NCBI GenBank assembly: GCA_024235995.1
Contig: JACKLI010000001.1
Coordinates: 682,001-746,000 of the forward strand
Direction: 5' to 3'
DNA: 64,000 nt
Source: Burkholderiaceae bacterium
GTDB lineage: Bacteria; Pseudomonadota; Gammaproteobacteria; Burkholderiales; Burkholderiaceae_C
Part shown: positions 27,799 through 35,305 of the stretch, piece by piece
Numbering within the stretch: the stretch's first letter is position 1
How the letters are laid out: each line of letters starts with the position of its first letter
The notes under the pieces: generated by a model
What the model was told of the DNA's origin: nothing
The model's input: the letters and a program-made list of their open reading frames with translations, nothing else
Databases searched by the model: none
Made by a program: the position numbers and the translations under genes

Positions 27799-27955
27799 CG
27801 TGCCGATTGTGGGTGGGCAAGCCCGGCTGCGCCATGCGCCGATGGGTCGAACACACACAAGCGAGGCCATTCTTGCCGTCCTTCACACCCGCGATGCCGC
27901 CGCCCAACACCCAGCGCCACGCCACGGCCGCGCGGGCGGCGGCCGGGAAACCGGA

Positions 27956-28249
27956 TCAGCCCGGCTGGACGTTCAGCTTGCCCGGCTTGTCGGCCTTCTC
28001 GGGCAGCTCGATCTTGACCTCCAGCACCTCCAGGTCGTCCTGGCGCTCCAGGTTGACCTTGATGTCCTTGGGATCGATCTTGACGTACTTGCTGATGACG
28101 GCGATCAGCTCGCGCTGCAGCTCGGGCAGGTAGTCGGGCTCGGCCGCGTTGCGCCCCACGCGCTCGTGCGCCAGGATGATCTGCAGGCGCTCCTTGGCGA
28201 CGCTGGCGGTCTTCTTCTTCTCGCCCAGGAAAAAGCTCAGGAAGGACAT
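27956..28249 (-). CDS. minE: Cell division topological specificity factor MinE
   Basis: 97 residues. MSFLSFFLGEKKKTASVAKERLQII shows the membrane-targeting N-terminus and the MinD-contact region (SVAKERLQIILAHER), followed by the dimeric topological-specificity domain (LPELQRELIAVISKYVKID). MinE drives MinD off the membrane and generates the pole-to-pole oscillation that places the septum at mid-cell. It starts 4 nt after the minD stop and is co-transcribed with it. The 157 bp to the cyclase gene hold nothing recognisable. Confidence 0.97.
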   Translation of the reverse strand: MSFLSFFLGEKKKTASVAKERLQIILAHERVGRNAAEPDYLPELQRELIAVISKYVKIDPKDIKVNLERQDDLEVLEVKIELPEKADKPGKLNVQPG

Positions 28250-28253
28250 GGCC

Positions 28254-29069
28254 TCAGCGCCCCCCGAACAGGCGCTTGAAGAAGCCGGGCTTCTCGGCCT
28301 CGACGTAGCGCATGGGTTTGTCGGCGCCCAGAAAGCGCTCGATCACGTCGCTGTAGGCGCCGGCCACGTCGGTGCCCTTCAGGTGCACGGCGGGCAGGCC
28401 CTGGTTGGAGGCCTGCAGCACGGCCTCGCTCTCGGGGATGACGCCGATCAGCTTGATGCGCAGGATGTCCTGGATGTCCTCCAGGCTGAGCATCTGCCCG
28501 TCGGCCACGCGACCCGGGTTGTAGCGCGTGATGAGCAGGTGCTCCTTGACGGGATCCTTGCCCTCGATGGCGCGCTGCGTCTTGCTGCCCAGCATGCCCA
28601 GGATGCGGTCGGAGTCGCGCACGCTGGAGACCTCGGGGTTGGTCACCACCAGCGCCTCGTCGGCGTAGCGCATGGCCAGCAGCGCGCCCGATTCGATGCC
28701 GGCGGGCGAGTCGCACACGATGTACTCGAAGTCCATGCCGGCCAGCTCGTCCAGCACCTTCTTGACGCCGTCCTCGGTCAGCGCTTCCTTGTCGCGCGTC
28801 TGGCTGGCGGCCAGCACGAACAGGTTGTCGCAGTTCTTGTCCTTGATGAGGGCCTGCGTGAGGTTGGCCTCGCCCTGGATGACGTTGATCAGGTCGTACA
28901 CCACGCGCCGCTCGCAGCCCATGATGAGGTCCAGGTTGCGCAGGCCGACGTCGAAGTCGATCACGGCGGTCTTGTGGCCGGCCAGCGCCAGGCCCGAGGC
29001 GAAGGCGGCGCTGGTGGTGGTCTTGCCCACCCCGCCCTTGCCGGAAGTCACGACGACGATTCTTGCCAT
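28254..29069 (-). CDS. minD: Septum site-determining ATPase MinD
   Basis: 271 residues. Deviant Walker A KGGVGKTT near residue 11, Walker-B-type VIDFDVGLRNLD, and a C-terminal amphipathic membrane-binding end (KPGFFKRLFGGR). ATP-bound MinD dimerises on the membrane and recruits MinC and MinE. Downstream minE is 4 nt away. Upstream minC is separated by a 239-bp spacer full of repeats, unusual for a min operon, so minDE may have its own expression level. Confidence 0.97.
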   Translation of the reverse strand: MARIVVVTSGKGGVGKTTTSAAFASGLALAGHKTAVIDFDVGLRNLDLIMGCERRVVYDLINVIQGEANLTQALIKDKNCDNLFVLAASQTRDKEALTEDGVKKVLDELAGMDFEYIVCDSPAGIESGALLAMRYADEALVVTNPEVSSVRDSDRILGMLGSKTQRAIEGKDPVKEHLLITRYNPGRVADGQMLSLEDIQDILRIKLIGVIPESEAVLQASNQGLPAVHLKGTDVAGAYSDVIERFLGADKPMRYVEAEKPGFFKRLFGGR

Positions 29070-29130
29070 GTCGAAAGCACCCTTGGTTCGTGCAGAAACA
29101 GTTGAAAGGAAAACTCGCTCGTCAAAACAG

Positions 29131-29303
29131 CCGGACGCAGAGGACGCAAAGAATGCGCAGAGAACGCAAAAGGAAAAATGACCTCGATTGCTTTAAAAAC
29201 TATAGCATATCGCGCCAATCACCCGGCGGCTTCGGATCGATTCGATTGAAAGAATTGAATTCTTTTGCGTCTTTTGCGTGATCTTCGCGTTCTCTGCATC
29301 CGG
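29131..29303. repeat. Large imperfect inverted repeat plus element copy G in the minC-minD spacer
   Basis: Arms of about 42 bp (29131-29172 and 29262-29303) are near reverse complements; each carries repeated CGCAGAG(A/G)ACGCAAA-type units. Between them lie a dispersed-element-like copy (29191-29251, AAAAACTATAGC start) and a perfect palindrome of AAAGAATT-G-AATTCTTT (29249-29265). Read as RNA on the minus strand the arms can form a long hairpin ahead of minD. The spacer is conspicuously AT-rich. Confidence 0.7.
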
Positions 29304-29308
29304 CATTT

Positions 29309-30055
29309 TTAATCCGCAATAGGCTCGAAGATCAGCTTGTCGCCCGCCTCCGTGCTGCGCAGCGACACCGTGGCCGCGTGGCCCCACACCGATGCGGGCA
29401 GGGGCTCGTCGCTGGTGCGGTACACGCCGGCCACCGACACCAGCTCGGGCTGCATGGCGCGCGCGAAGATGCAGGCCTGGGCCCAGCCGCGCGCGCCGGC
29501 GATGGCGCGCCCGCGCAGCGGCGCATAGACGTGGATGTGGCCGTCGGCAATCACCTCGGCGCCGGGGTTGACCATGGCGCGCAGCACCAGGTCGCGCCCG
29601 CGCGCATACACCTGCTGGCCCGAGCGCAGCGGCTTGTCGATCACCAGCGCGCCGGGGATCGGCACGTCGGCTTCGACCACGGCAGCAGGGGACTTTTCCG
29701 GCGCCGTTTTCGGCAGGCGCATGTCGGGGGCATCGGACAGGCCTGCGGCGGCGGCGGCGGCCATCTGAGCGGCCGAGCCGGCGCGCACGCCGATCGGGTT
29801 CAGGCGATGGGCGCGCAGCAGCGTGGTCAGGCGCTGGAAGTCGATGGGTGTCTCGCCCGCCTCGGCCGGCAGTGTCGACAGATCGACCACCAGCAGGTCG
29901 TTGGCAAAGAAATCCGGCATCTCGCCGTAGTGTGCGTGCAGCTCCTGGGCCAGGGCGTCCAGGTCGCTCGACTTCAGGCGCAGCGCCAGCAAGGGCAGGC
30001 TGGCGCTCTTGATTTCGAAGGTGCTGGGGCTGCGGCCGGCAAGGGCAACGGGCAT
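29309..30055 (-). CDS. minC: Septum site-determining inhibitor MinC
   Basis: 248 residues. The N-terminal FtsZ-inhibitory domain (FEIKSASLPLLALRL...) is followed by an Ala/Pro-rich linker and the beta-helical MinD-binding domain with LRSGQQVYARGRDLVL, GAEVIADGHIHVYAPLRGRA and GARGWAQACIFARAM. MinC blocks Z-ring formation away from mid-cell. The ATG MPVALAGRSP is set by homology. It is the first min gene in transcription order, 239 bp before minD. Confidence 0.95.
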   Translation of the reverse strand: MPVALAGRSPSTFEIKSASLPLLALRLKSSDLDALAQELHAHYGEMPDFFANDLLVVDLSTLPAEAGETPIDFQRLTTLLRAHRLNPIGVRAGSAAQMAAAAAAGLSDAPDMRLPKTAPEKSPAAVVEADVPIPGALVIDKPLRSGQQVYARGRDLVLRAMVNPGAEVIADGHIHVYAPLRGRAIAGARGWAQACIFARAMQPELVSVAGVYRTSDEPLPASVWGHAATVSLRSTEAGDKLIFEPIAD

Positions 30056-30482
30056 GGTGCGGCGGGTGAACGAAGTCGGGCCCACGAGGAGCCGGCAGGC
30101 AAGGCCCCGCGATCTTACCAGCGGGGTCCGCCATTGCGGCGCGGCAGCCGGCAGCCGGCGGCCGCGCGGGGCCGAATCGTGGAAAAAGGGGTTTTCTGGT
30201 TTTCTTATGGACTGTTGTCTATCTCGATAGTGGTCGTAGTAGAAGGCCTGCGCTTTTGTGAAGAACATGAAGATGTCCTTGTCCAACAAGGCCTTGCATG
30301 GCCGGTCGCGGTGTGGAGAACGCGCCTTGGCCCGTCGTGCGCCGCAGGGACAAGTCCGAGCGGCGCGACGGTTTTGTGGATAAGTGCGCCTTTGCCCGCG
30401 TGCTGTCCACAGGTTTGTCCTCAGTAGCTGGGGATTGGGCGCCGGGCGTTTGGGGCGTACCGTGCCCGACAATGGCGGCCGC
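30056..30482. promoter_or_regulatory. Divergent minC / DUF2189-gene intergenic region with a DnaA box
   Basis: 427 bp without a convincing gene. It must contain the minC promoter (minus) and that of the plus-strand membrane-protein gene. A perfect DnaA box in inverted orientation (TGTGGATAA, 30375-30383) lies about 100 nt before the plus-strand ATG, with a weaker 9-mer (CTGTCCACA, 30403-30411) nearby. A CTATC-GA-GATAG dyad sits near 30223. A frame on the minus strand encoding MFFTKAQAFYYDHYRD could be a short upstream peptide but is unsupported. Confidence 0.45.
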
Positions 30483-31349
30483 ATGCCCAACCCGATCCAA
30501 CCCCTCCCCCCGCTGCCGCCGCGCCCGGCGCGCGGCACGGTCGTCTTGCCGGTCGTCCGCTCCGTCACCTTGGGTGCCCCTTTGCACTGGCTGGCCCTGG
30601 GCTGGCGCGACCTGTGGCGCTGCGGCCCCTGGGGCCTGCTGCACGGCCTGGCGCTGGCGTTTTTCGGCGCCGTGCTGGTGCTGCTGGCGGGCGACCGCTT
30701 CTGGCTGCTGGTGAGTGCCTTCTCGGGCTTTCTGGTGGTGGCGCCGGTGCTGGCCACCAGCCTGTACGCGCTGTCGCGCGCGCTGGAGCGCGGCGAGCCG
30801 GTGGGCGCGCGCACCATCGTGCAGACCTGGACGCGCTGGCAGCACTCGCGCTTTGCCGCGCACGGCGGCTACTGGAGCCTGGTGCGCTTCGGCCTGCTGC
30901 TGTCGCTGGCCGGCACGGGCTGGGTGCTGACCTCGGCCGCGCTGATCACCGTGCTGGCGCCGCAGCCGGTGGCCACGCCGATGGACTTCGTGCGCCACGT
31001 GGTGCTGGCGCCCGGCGGCCATGTGTTCGAGCTGTGGCTGCTGCTGGGCGGGTTGATGGCGGCGCCGCTGTTTGCCTCCAGCGTGGTGGCCATGCCGCTG
31101 CTGCTGGACCGGCGCGCCGACGTGCTGCAGGCGGTGCTGACCAGCTGGCAGGCGGTGCTGCGCAACCCCGCGCCGCTGGCCCTGTGGGCGGCCCTGATCA
31201 TGGGGCTGACGCTGCTGGGCATGGCCACCCTGCTGGCCGGCCTGATCGTCACCCTGCCCTGGCTGGGCCACGCCAGCTGGCACGCCTACCGGGCGCTGGT
31301 GGACGCCGGCAAGCTGCCCGAGCGCCTGCCGCCGGAAGGAGGCCGCTGA
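30483..31349 (+). CDS. DUF2189-family integral membrane protein
   Basis: 288 residues with about six membrane helices. The Pro-rich N-terminus is followed by APLHWLALGWRDLWRCGPWG, a hallmark of DUF2189 proteins; FAASSVVAMPLLLDRRAD-like and LGMATLLAGLIVTLPWLGHA segments follow. The function is unknown; members frequently sit near respiratory genes. The TGA overlaps the ATG of the downstream DUF2788 gene (TGATG), implying coupled translation. Confidence 0.8.
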   Translation: MPNPIQPLPPLPPRPARGTVVLPVVRSVTLGAPLHWLALGWRDLWRCGPWGLLHGLALAFFGAVLVLLAGDRFWLLVSAFSGFLVVAPVLATSLYALSRALERGEPVGARTIVQTWTRWQHSRFAAHGGYWSLVRFGLLLSLAGTGWVLTSAALITVLAPQPVATPMDFVRHVVLAPGGHVFELWLLLGGLMAAPLFASSVVAMPLLLDRRADVLQAVLTSWQAVLRNPAPLALWAALIMGLTLLGMATLLAGLIVTLPWLGHASWHAYRALVDAGKLPERLPPEGGR

Positions 31350-31558
31350 TGTTCGGCTTCAGCGAGGAGCAGATCGCCTGGTTCGGCCTGACCTTTGGCG
31401 TCGGCGCCTTCATGCTCTACATGCTGTTCATCGTCGGGCATCTGGCCTGGGAGTCGAAGGCCGGCAAGTTCGGCACCTTCGTGCTGTTTCTGGCGCTGGC
31501 CTTCGGCATGCTGGGCTTTGTCGCCAAGGGCGTGATCCAGTGGGTTCTTGAAAAATAG
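31349..31558 (+). CDS. DUF2788-family small membrane protein
   Basis: 69 residues with two membrane helices (WFGLTFGVGAFMLYMLFIVG and GTFVLFLALAFGMLGFVAKG) joined by a short basic loop. Size and sequence fit DUF2788. GGAGG stands 9-10 nt upstream of the ATG, which overlaps the stop of the preceding gene. Role unknown; it probably works with its membrane partner. Confidence 0.8.
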   Translation: MFGFSEEQIAWFGLTFGVGAFMLYMLFIVGHLAWESKAGKFGTFVLFLALAFGMLGFVAKGVIQWVLEK

Positions 31559-31565
31559 GCGCCGA

Positions 31566-31582
31566 CCCCGCTGCATGCGGGG
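31566..31582. terminator. Hairpin between convergent DUF2788 and Spy-like genes
   Basis: Perfect CCCCGC / GCGGGG stem with a TGCAT loop, followed by a second small GGGTG-CC-CACCC palindrome. It lies in the 40-bp gap between two convergent stops. No T-run, so it may rely on Rho or act in both directions. Confidence 0.45.
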
Positions 31583-31598
31583 AGGGTGCCCACCCGGA

Positions 31599-32090
31599 TC
31601 AATGCCAGCGCATGCCGTGCATGCCGCCGCGGCCGGCGGGCCCGTGCCGCAGGCTTTGCTGGTCGTAGATCTTCTGCTGCTCGGGCGTCAGCTGGGCGTA
31701 GAAGGCCTTGACGGCGTCCAGCCGCTGGCTCATGAACTGCTGGTGCTCGGCCTGCAGCGCCTGCATGCGCTCGATGCGCTGCGGCGTGCTCAGCTGCGCC
31801 AGCTCGGCGTGGTTCATGCGCGCGGGGCGCTGCGCCGGCGGCTGCATGGCGGCGGTGTAGGCGCTCCAGGCGCCTTCTTGCGCGGGGCTCAGCTTGAGCT
31901 GGGCCTTGAGCTGCTCCAGCCGCTGGGCCCGGCGCTCGGCCCAGCGCTGGGCGCGGGGGCCGGCGCCGGGCTGGCTGGCCTGGGCCGTGGCGGCCGGGCC
32001 GGCTGCGGGGGCCGGCGTGGTTTGCGCCACCGACCAGGTGCTGGCGGCGGCCAGCAGGGTGGCGAGCAGGAGGGGACGGGTGCGGGTCAT
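31599..32090 (-). CDS. Periplasmic Spy/CpxP-like (LTXXQ) protein
   Basis: 163 residues with a signal peptide (PLLLATLLAAASTWSVAQ). The mature part is helical and basic with two LTXXQ-like motifs (LKLSPAQEGAW and LTPEQQKIYDQQ) and ends in a Gly/His/Met-rich tail (GPAGRGGMHGMRWH) suited to metal binding. Spy-like proteins are envelope chaperones induced by stress or copper/zinc. Placement downstream of cueR, on the same strand but 154 bp away, is consistent with a metal-stress role; co-regulation is inference. Confidence 0.8.
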   Translation of the reverse strand: MTRTRPLLLATLLAAASTWSVAQTTPAPAAGPAATAQASQPGAGPRAQRWAERRAQRLEQLKAQLKLSPAQEGAWSAYTAAMQPPAQRPARMNHAELAQLSTPQRIERMQALQAEHQQFMSQRLDAVKAFYAQLTPEQQKIYDQQSLRHGPAGRGGMHGMRWH

Positions 32091-32244
32091 GGCAAGTTTC
32101 CTTTGCACAAAATCCAGAGGCGTTGATGCGAAGGCCGATGCGCGCCTCGGAGACGTCATCGGCTTGAAGGCAAGTCTGGCGCGCCGCTGTGTCCGGCCCA
32201 TCGCCGGCCCGTATGGCTTGCGTAAAGTTGGGCGAAAAAGCCGC

Positions 32245-32664
32245 TCAGTGGCCGCCCGACAGATCGTCCAGGATGGGGCAGTCGGGGCGCGCGTCGCCGT
32301 GGCAGTGTTGCAACAGGTTTTGTAGCGTCCGGCGCATGGCCTGCATGGCCTGGATGCGTTTTTCAAGCTCGATCACGTGCGCCTTGGCGATCCGCTTGAC
32401 GCTGGCCGAGGCGCGGCCCTGGTCGTGCCACAGGCTGACCAGCTCGGCGATCTCGGCCATCGAAAAGCCCAGCTCGCGCGCGCGCTTGATGAAGCGCAGC
32501 GTGTGCACGTCGGCCGCGCGGTACTGGCGGTAGCCGCTGTCGGTGCGCGCCACCGCGCCCAGCAGGCCCAGCGACTCGTAGTGGCGCACCATCTTGGCCG
32601 ACACGCCCGAGGCGCGCGCGGCCTGGCCGATGTTGACGGGGCCTGGCAAGTCCACGGGGTTCAT
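32245..32664 (-). CDS. cueR: Copper-responsive MerR-family activator CueR
   Basis: 139 residues. N-terminal winged helix (NIGQAARASGVSAKMVRHYE), a dimerisation helix, and the Cu(I)-binding loop C121-x7-C129 (CHGDARPDC), the CueR signature; MerR's mercury-specific third Cys is absent. CueR distorts long-spacer promoters when it binds Cu(I) and activates copper export genes. Its ATG overlaps the copZ stop (ATGA), so chaperone and regulator form an operon with copZ first. Two 19-bp-spacer promoters lie upstream of copZ and of copA. Confidence 0.93.
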   Translation of the reverse strand: MNPVDLPGPVNIGQAARASGVSAKMVRHYESLGLLGAVARTDSGYRQYRAADVHTLRFIKRARELGFSMAEIAELVSLWHDQGRASASVKRIAKAHVIELEKRIQAMQAMRRTLQNLLQHCHGDARPDCPILDDLSGGH

Positions 32665-32861
32665 GCTGTCACTTCGTAGCCTTCCTCGCGGATGGCGGCG
32701 GCCAGGGCCTCGCGCGGCTGGCTGCTGCCCTGCACCTGCACGCGCTGCTGGCTGCGGTCGATCTGCACCTGGGCGGCGGGATCCAGCTGGACGAGCGCGC
32801 GCTTGATGGCGGCCTCGCAGTGGCCGCAGGTCATGCCGGTGACGGTGAAGGTTTGGTCCAT
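32661..32861 (-). CDS. copZ: Copper chaperone CopZ (HMA domain)
   Basis: 66 residues, a single heavy-metal-associated domain. The Cu(I) site is MTCGHC (Cys12 and Cys15); the C-terminal EEGYEVTA is typical. It carries copper to CopA or to CueR in the cytosol. Start MDQTFTVTGM is chosen by family length and the promoter position about 25 nt upstream. It is the first gene of the copZ-cueR transcript. Confidence 0.93.
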   Translation of the reverse strand: MDQTFTVTGMTCGHCEAAIKRALVQLDPAAQVQIDRSQQRVQVQGSSQPREALAAAIREEGYEVTA

Positions 32862-32892
32862 GGTGAAAGCTCCAGGAGTGGGTAGAGCTTGG

Positions 32893-32923
32893 ATCATGAA
32901 GCTTGACACGATGGCAATGTCAA
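32893..32923 (-). promoter_or_regulatory. CueR-type promoter for copZ-cueR
   Basis: Minus strand: TTGACA (-35), 19-bp spacer, CATGAT (-10). The spacer region holds the inverted repeat CTTGACA...TGTCAAG (32902-32924). A 19-bp spacer with a dyad is the hallmark of MerR/CueR-activated promoters. The start site would be about 25 nt before the copZ ATG. Confidence 0.7.
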
Positions 32924-32963
32924 GGGCTGAGCCATGGTCCTGCTCCCTTGGCACACAAAAGGC

Positions 32964-32994
32964 TTGACCTTGCCATGATGGAAAGCTTCAAACT
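32964..32994 (+). promoter_or_regulatory. CueR-type promoter for copA
   Basis: Plus strand: TTGACC (-35), 19-bp spacer, CAAACT (weak -10). The spacer contains ACCTTGCCATGATGGAAAGC, closely resembling the known CueR box of E. coli copA (ACCTT...GGAAGGT). If this is right, transcription starts near 33001, right at the copA ATG, giving a nearly leaderless mRNA. The in-frame ATG at 32975 lies inside the box and is therefore not the start. Confidence 0.65.
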
Positions 32995-33001
32995 GCCGAT
33001 C

Positions 33002-35245
33002 ATGAACACATCAACGGCAACTTCAACAGTCGATCTGGGCATCGGTGGCATGACCTGCGCCAGCTGCGTGGCGCGGGTGGAGCGCGCGTTGACGAAGGTG
33101 CCGGGCGTGCAGCAGGCGGCGGTGAACCTGGCGACCGAGAGCGCGCGCGTCACCGTGGCGGGCAGCGCCGACGAGCTGGGGCCGCGGCTGCGGCGCGCGG
33201 TGCGCGATGCCGGCTACGAGCCGCGCGCCGCCAACGCCGCCATCGACGCGGCCAGCGCCTCGCCCTGGGCGGGTTTCGCGCCGGTGGGCCTGGGCCTGGC
33301 GCTGAGCGCGCCGCTGGTGCTGCCGATGCTGCTGCTGCCGTTGGGCATCGGCTGGATGCCGCCGGCCTGGCTGCAGTTCGCGCTGGCGACGCCGGTGCAG
33401 TTCGGGCTGGGCGCGCGTTTTTACAAGGCCGGCTGGCACGCGCTGAAGGCGGGCACGGGCAACATGGACCTGCTGGTGGCGCTGGGCACCACGGCGGCCT
33501 GGGTGCTGTCGATGTGGCTGTGGCTGTTCTCCGGCCATGGCGCGCACGCGCACCTGTACTTCGAAAGCGCGGCCGTGGTGGTGACGCTGGTGCTGCTGGG
33601 CAAGTGGCTGGAGTCGCGCGCCAAGCGTCAGACCACGGCGGCCATCCGCGCGCTGCATGCGCTGCGGCCCGAGGTGGCGCACTTGATCGATTTCGAGGGC
33701 GAGAAGGACATCCCGGTCGACGAGCTGCGCGCCGGCGACCGCCTGGCGGTGCGCCCCGGCGAGCGCGTGCCGGCCGACGGCACGGTGCTGGAAGGCAGCA
33801 CGCAGGTGGACGAGTCGATGCTGACGGGCGAGCCGCTGCCGGTGGCCAAGGGCGTGGGCAGCGGGCTGACCGGCGGCTCGATCAACGGCGAGGGCCGCGT
33901 GCTGCTGCAGGTAACGGCCGCCGGCAGCGAGAGCGTGCTGGCCCACATCATCCGACTGGTGGAAGACGCGCAGGCGGCCAAGGCGCCGGTGCAGCGGCTG
34001 GTGGACCGGGTGTCAAGCGTCTTCGTGCCGGTGGTGATCGGCATCGCGCTGCTGACCTTTGCCGGCTGGTGGTGGATGGGCGCGGGGCTGGAGACGGCCA
34101 TCATCCGCGCCGTGGCGGTGCTGGTGATCGCCTGCCCCTGCGCGCTGGGCCTGGCCACGCCCACGGCCATCATGGCGGGCACCGGGGTGGCGGCCAAATA
34201 CGGCATCCTGATCAAGGACGCCGAGGCGCTGGAGCTGGCGCACCGCGTGGACACCGTGGCCTTCGACAAGACCGGCACGCTGACGGTGGGCCGCCCGCGC
34301 CTGCTGGCCCTGCTGCCGGCGCCGGGCGCCGACGAAGCCCAGGCGCTGCGCCTGGCCGCCAGCCTGCAAAGCGGCAGCGAGCACCCGCTGGCGCGCGCCG
34401 TGCTGGCGGCGGCGCGCGAGCAGGGCGTGGCCATCGGCGCGGTGCAGGACGCACACGCCGTGCCGGGCCAGGGCAGCGAGGGCGTGGTGGACGGCGTGCG
34501 CGTGCAGGTGGGCAGCGCGCGCTGGATGCGCGAGCAGGGCGTGGATTTGAAGCCTTTTGACGCTGCAGCCGGCATGCAGCAAGCGCAAGGCGCTACGATT
34601 TCGATACTTTCCGTGCAGCCCGATGCGGCCCAGCCGCCGCAGGCCCTGGCCCTGCTGGCCTTCGGCGACGAGCCCAAGCCGGAGGCGCGCGCGGCCATCG
34701 AGCGCCTGCAGGCGGCGGGCGTGCGCACGGTGATGATCTCGGGCGACAACCGCGGCGCGGCCGAGGCCATGGCGCGCCGCCTGGGCCTGCGTCCCGAGGA
34801 GGGCGAGGTGTTGGCCGAGGTGCTGCCGGGCGACAAGGCCGAGGCGGTGCGGGCGCTGAAGCAGGGCGTGCCATCCCCTCGTCCCCTCCACACCGTGGCG
34901 ATGGTGGGAGATGGTGTGAACGACGCCCCCGCCCTGGCGGCGGCTGACGTGGGCATGGCCATGGGCAGCGGCACCGACGTGGCCATGCACGCGGCGGGCA
35001 TCACGCTGATGCGCGGCGACGTCGGGCTGGTGGCGGCGGCGCTGGACGTGTCGCACCGCACGGTGGCCAAGATCCGGCAGAACCTGTTCTGGGCCTTCGT
35101 CTACAACACCGCCGGCATTCCGCTGGCGGCGCTGGGCTACCTCAACCCGGTGCTGGCCGGCACGGCGATGGCGCTGTCCTCGGTCAGCGTGATGAGCAAC
35201 GCGCTGCTGCTCAAGCGCTGGCGTCCGGCCTTGGTGCGGTCTTGA
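33002..35245 (+). CDS. copA: Cu(I)-exporting P1B-type ATPase CopA
   Basis: 747 residues. One N-terminal HMA domain (GMTCASC, Cys19/Cys22), then eight membrane helices with the ion-binding CPC at 378-380 (IACPCALGLATP), the phosphorylated Asp422 (FDKTGTLT), SEHPLA in the nucleotide domain and GDGVNDAPAL. It pumps Cu(I) out of the cytosol. Residues about 514-536, between the nucleotide-binding and hinge regions, are coded by a dispersed-element-like stretch (DAAAGMQQAQGATI). Start 33002 is chosen because the earlier ATGs fall in the CueR promoter. The C-terminus KRWRPALVRS is complete. Confidence 0.95.
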   Translation: MNTSTATSTVDLGIGGMTCASCVARVERALTKVPGVQQAAVNLATESARVTVAGSADELGPRLRRAVRDAGYEPRAANAAIDAASASPWAGFAPVGLGLALSAPLVLPMLLLPLGIGWMPPAWLQFALATPVQFGLGARFYKAGWHALKAGTGNMDLLVALGTTAAWVLSMWLWLFSGHGAHAHLYFESAAVVVTLVLLGKWLESRAKRQTTAAIRALHALRPEVAHLIDFEGEKDIPVDELRAGDRLAVRPGERVPADGTVLEGSTQVDESMLTGEPLPVAKGVGSGLTGGSINGEGRVLLQVTAAGSESVLAHIIRLVEDAQAAKAPVQRLVDRVSSVFVPVVIGIALLTFAGWWWMGAGLETAIIRAVAVLVIACPCALGLATPTAIMAGTGVAAKYGILIKDAEALELAHRVDTVAFDKTGTLTVGRPRLLALLPAPGADEAQALRLAASLQSGSEHPLARAVLAAAREQGVAIGAVQDAHAVPGQGSEGVVDGVRVQVGSARWMREQGVDLKPFDAAAGMQQAQGATISILSVQPDAAQPPQALALLAFGDEPKPEARAAIERLQAAGVRTVMISGDNRGAAEAMARRLGLRPEEGEVLAEVLPGDKAEAVRALKQGVPSPRPLHTVAMVGDGVNDAPALAAADVGMAMGSGTDVAMHAAGITLMRGDVGLVAAALDVSHRTVAKIRQNLFWAFVYNTAGIPLAALGYLNPVLAGTAMALSSVSVMSNALLLKRWRPALVRS
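34543..34608 (-). repeat. Dispersed element-like copy H inside copA
   Basis: Minus strand: GAAATCGTAGCGCCTTGCGC, then TTGCTGCATGCCGGC and TCAAAAGGCTTCAAA. It keeps the order of element parts but is diverged, and it is read in frame in CopA. Confidence 0.4.
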
Positions 35246-35305
35246 TCCATGTCAGTTTCAAATCTTCATGCCGGGCATAAACTGCAGCCCATCAAGGAGA
35301 CAGAC

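Noticed and set aside
29131..29303. CRISPR array because of repeated ACGCAAA units
   Set aside because: The units are short, irregular and arranged as an inverted repeat; there are no uniform repeats and spacers, and no cas genes.
30030..30290. Minus-strand N-terminal extension of minC or a separate small gene (MFFTKAQAFYYDHYRD)
   Set aside because: MinC homology begins at MPVALAGRSP; the extension has no ribosome-binding site or recognisable family, so it is only mentioned in the intergenic entry.
30300..30420. Chromosomal replication origin
   Set aside because: One perfect DnaA box and one weak one are too few, and dnaA/dnaN are not here.
30219..31283. Minus-strand frame opposite the DUF2189 gene
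   Set aside because: Gln/His/Arg-rich shadow; the plus-strand gene has membrane helices and family motifs.
32903..33001. Longer copA start within the cueR-copA intergenic region
   Set aside because: The extension would be encoded by the CueR operators and promoters and does not resemble CopA N-termini.
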